From positions 1 through 64,000 of the forward strand of contig JAFQOW010000012.1 of the NCBI GenBank assembly GCA_017412055.1: DNA of 64,000 nucleotides, given 5' to 3'. Below are positions 62,269 to 64,000 of the stretch, piece after piece; within the stretch, counting starts at the first letter, position 1, and each line of letters starts with the position of its first letter. Under the pieces are notes generated by a model. That model saw nothing but the letters and a program-made list of their open reading frames with translations, did no database searches and was not told the origin of the DNA. This DNA is from Lachnospiraceae bacterium (GTDB lineage: Bacteria; Bacillota; Clostridia; Lachnospirales; Lachnospiraceae). A program made the translations under genes and the position numbers.

Positions 62269-63561
62269 GTGGAATATATTATTCGATTTAGTGTGAATTT
62301 ATTTGATTTGGGTATATTTTGGTATTATTTAAATTCGTTGAAAAAGATGAAAAGAGTACCCAAGATTCTGTTTACAATATACCTTGTGATAATGGCAGTG
62401 GTATGGTCTATAATAAACACTCTTAATAATCCATTCTTTAACCTGATGGCTTTGATTGGTATTCTGTCAATGATAGCTATGTTTTTTGAATCTACAATAT
62501 GGTCCAGAGCTGTAAATATTGTTGTTTTTGTTGGAGCCGGAATAATAGTAGAACCGGTTGGACTAATATTATTGCGTGCATTGAAATATGGTGCAATTTC
62601 GGAAGAAGATTATAAGTATTATTTTGTAGTAGTTATTTGTGCTTTTATAAGAGGAAATGTTCTGTATCTCTTGAGTAAAGCGTTATCGAAAAAGAAGGTT
62701 CGATTATCGAAGGTTCCAAAGGAAATTGTGAGAGTGTTGGCATTGACATTTGGATTTTCTATTCTTAATTGTTGCTTTGTGATTGTGCTTTCTATGGAAA
62801 TAGGCAGTAGTAGAAGTCTTATAATGTGTGTCAGCATCATTATATCTATTGTTCTAACATACTATTTCATGCTGTATATGATGGAGAGATTTAATTATCT
62901 TGCAAGAAAACGACACGAAGATGAGATGTATCGTAAGGAGATGTATTACAAGGAGCAATATTATTCAGAGGTAGATAGGCGTCATGAATATGTACATAAT
63001 CTGAAGCATGATATGAAAAATAAACTGATAGAATTGCATTATTTAGTAGAAAAAGGGGATATTCAGAGAGCTACCGAGCAGCTTACTGTTTATTGTGATG
63101 AATTAGAAAAGATAGATGAGAACAATTATTGTAATAATCCGATTGTGGATTCGGTTCTGCGTATTAAGTTGGGTGTTGCAAAATCAGATAAAATAAAGAT
63201 AGATGCAGATATTCGTATTCCAAAGGTAATGCAGTTGGAGCATGGAGATATTGGTGTACTATATGGAAATCTTTTGGATAATGCCATTGAAGCCTGTCGA
63301 AAAGTAGAGAGTGATAAGCGTTTTATTCGGATTGAAAATAAGTTTACAGAAGGGAAATTGCTTCTGATTGTGGAGAACAGCAAAACCGGAGAAAGAAATG
63401 AGAGTTTAAAAACTACAAAACGGGACAATTACAGTCATGGTCGAGGTATACACAGTGTTCGTAAGGTTGTAGAAAAGTACAATGGAACGGTTACATTTAC
63501 AGATAAGGGAGATATTTTTGAGGTGTCTGTAATCCTTTACGGTATAGAAGCAAAGAAGTAA
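62269..63561 (+). CDS. GHKL sensor histidine kinase 3 (AgrC-like)
   Basis: The protein has 430 residues with a GTG start 3 bp after the regulator stop. About six membrane segments occupy the first ~205 residues. The dimerisation helix has His247 (LKHDMKNK), followed by a GHKL ATPase with YGNLLDNAIEAC and SHGRGIHSVRK. It probably detects the cyclic peptide made by the genes downstream. Confidence 0.92.
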   Translation: MEYIIRFSVNLFDLGIFWYYLNSLKKMKRVPKILFTIYLVIMAVVWSIINTLNNPFFNLMALIGILSMIAMFFESTIWSRAVNIVVFVGAGIIVEPVGLILLRALKYGAISEEDYKYYFVVVICAFIRGNVLYLLSKALSKKKVRLSKVPKEIVRVLALTFGFSILNCCFVIVLSMEIGSSRSLIMCVSIIISIVLTYYFMLYMMERFNYLARKRHEDEMYRKEMYYKEQYYSEVDRRHEYVHNLKHDMKNKLIELHYLVEKGDIQRATEQLTVYCDELEKIDENNYCNNPIVDSVLRIKLGVAKSDKIKIDADIRIPKVMQLEHGDIGVLYGNLLDNAIEACRKVESDKRFIRIENKFTEGKLLLIVENSKTGERNESLKTTKRDNYSHGRGIHSVRKVVEKYNGTVTFTDKGDIFEVSVILYGIEAKK

Positions 63562-63582
63562 ACTGACAGAAATCGACAAAAC

Positions 63583-63643
63583 ATTACACTTAACCTGCAA
63601 TCTGTTACACTTAGATAGAGTTGGGGGGATTTAGTGATATACT
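63583..63643 (+). promoter_or_regulatory. class C LytTR box pair before agrD
   Basis: ATTACACTTA (63583-63592) and GTTACACTTA (63604-63613) start 21 bp apart. TATACT lies at 63638-63643. The spacing rule is the same as in classes A and B but the sequence differs, which suits a third regulator. Confidence 0.75.
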
Positions 63644-63677
63644 ATGCCTACTGAAAGAAAAGGAGGCTAGGAATATT

Positions 63678-63842
63678 ATGTCAAAAGCAAAGAAATTGTT
63701 ACATAAGTTAAGTACAGGTGCATTATCTTCTGTTGCAGCATTAGCACTTATGGTAACAGCAACGAATGTAAGTACCTGTTGTTGGTTTATTCTCGGACAG
63801 GATGAATTACCGGAAAATGCAAAAAAACTTCGCAGATTTTAG
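63678..63842 (+). CDS. AgrD-like autoinducing peptide precursor
   Basis: The precursor has 54 residues: a basic amphipathic leader (MSKAKKLLHKLSTGAL), a hydrophobic stretch, the core VSTCCWFILGQ with two adjacent cysteines (Cys34 and Cys35), and the acidic/basic tail DELPENAKKLRRF. This matches cyclic lactone autoinducer peptides. AgrB would cut the tail and close a thiolactone ring on one cysteine. Which cysteine closes the ring is unclear. AGGAGG lies 11 bases upstream. Confidence 0.8.
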   Translation: MSKAKKLLHKLSTGALSSVAALALMVTATNVSTCCWFILGQDELPENAKKLRRF

Positions 63843-63854
63843 GCGGTAACTGAT

Positions 63855-64000
63855 ATGAAAGCAATTACCGTACTTTCCAAAAAGATAAGTGATAAAATGG
63901 TCAGCAGGGGAATTGTGCAAAAAGAGGATGTCGCATTATATCAGTATGGTATTGAAAATGGCATTGTAGTTGCAATAAACCTCTTGGCTTCAATATTATT
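63855..64000 (+). CDS. AgrB-like peptide processing protein (truncated at window end)
   Basis: The first 48 codons are visible. The protein starts MKAITVLSKKISDKMV and continues with an ALYQYGIENGIVV stretch leading into a membrane segment, the pattern of the AgrB family, whose members are membrane cysteine proteases that process AgrD. The catalytic residues lie beyond the window. ATG 63855 is 12 bp after the agrD stop. Confidence 0.8.
   Translation, partial: MKAITVLSKKISDKMVSRGIVQKEDVALYQYGIENGIVVAINLLASIL

Noticed and set aside
1-64000. Integrase, relaxase, attachment sites, rRNA or tRNA genes
   Set aside because: None is visible, so the element's ends and origin of transfer probably lie outside.

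Overview
The window looks like part of a large integrative and conjugative element (ICE) from a low-GC gut Firmicute, most likely a Lachnospiraceae member (Roseburia/Agathobacter-like). This rests on the gene families: PcfB-, VirD4-, PrgI-, VirB4- and CD1108-like transfer genes, DUF4313, TnpV, a giant ArdC-like/methylase/helicase protein, and FlxA/FliD-like proteins. The genus is an inference. All supported genes are on the + strand. No integrase, relaxase, attachment site, rRNA, tRNA or CRISPR array is visible, so the element probably extends beyond the window.

Region 1 (1-29.7 kb) is the conjugation module. It holds a DUF3801/PcfB-like protein, a VirD4 coupling protein, a VirB2-like pilin, a VirB6-like channel protein, DUF4313, a PrgI/VirB3-like protein, the VirB4 ATPase and an NlpC/P60 cell-wall hydrolase. 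These are followed by an MT-A70 adenine methyltransferase, a 2,809-residue methylase/helicase gene split by a group II intron, a sortase, two small paralogues, a double SpoVG protein and a DUF6674-like coiled-coil protein. Strong hairpins sit between many of these genes. Two hidden items stand out: a TnpV-like gene overprinted in a second frame of the giant gene, and a promoter / tandem-repeat RNA / terminator / PBECR4-nuclease-like arrangement that resembles a type III toxin-antitoxin locus.

Region 2 (29.7-35 kb) is a cargo block: an AAA_14/DUF4143 ATPase, an Mrr-like nuclease candidate, a DUF3800-like protein and two unknown proteins. It may be a defence island.

Region 3 (35-64 kb) holds three GHKL histidine kinase / LytTR response regulator pairs. 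The third is followed by agrD and the start of agrB. Between and after the first two pairs lie about nineteen leaderless proteins (seventeen of 156-390 aa, plus an 81-aa one and a weaker 191-aa one). Many are paralogues, and several resemble flagellar axial proteins (FlxA-like, FliD C-terminal-like, FlgL-like N termini). Many end in a short tail of the type F-D-L-K-V. Promoter regions in this block carry direct repeats whose starts are exactly 21 bp apart: TTTCACACCC (class A, before regulator 1), TTTCACAACA (class B, before regulator 2) and ATTACACTTA (class C, before agrD). Two promoters carry A and B boxes in tandem. An ECF sigma factor, a membrane protein, an ABC exporter and a VanY-type carboxypeptidase form a sub-cluster at 48.5-52.5 kb.

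Working model (inference): a peptide quorum signal and two further LytTR pathways switch on a battery of flagellar-export-like proteins encoded by the mobile element. Functions of most proteins in region 3 are unknown.
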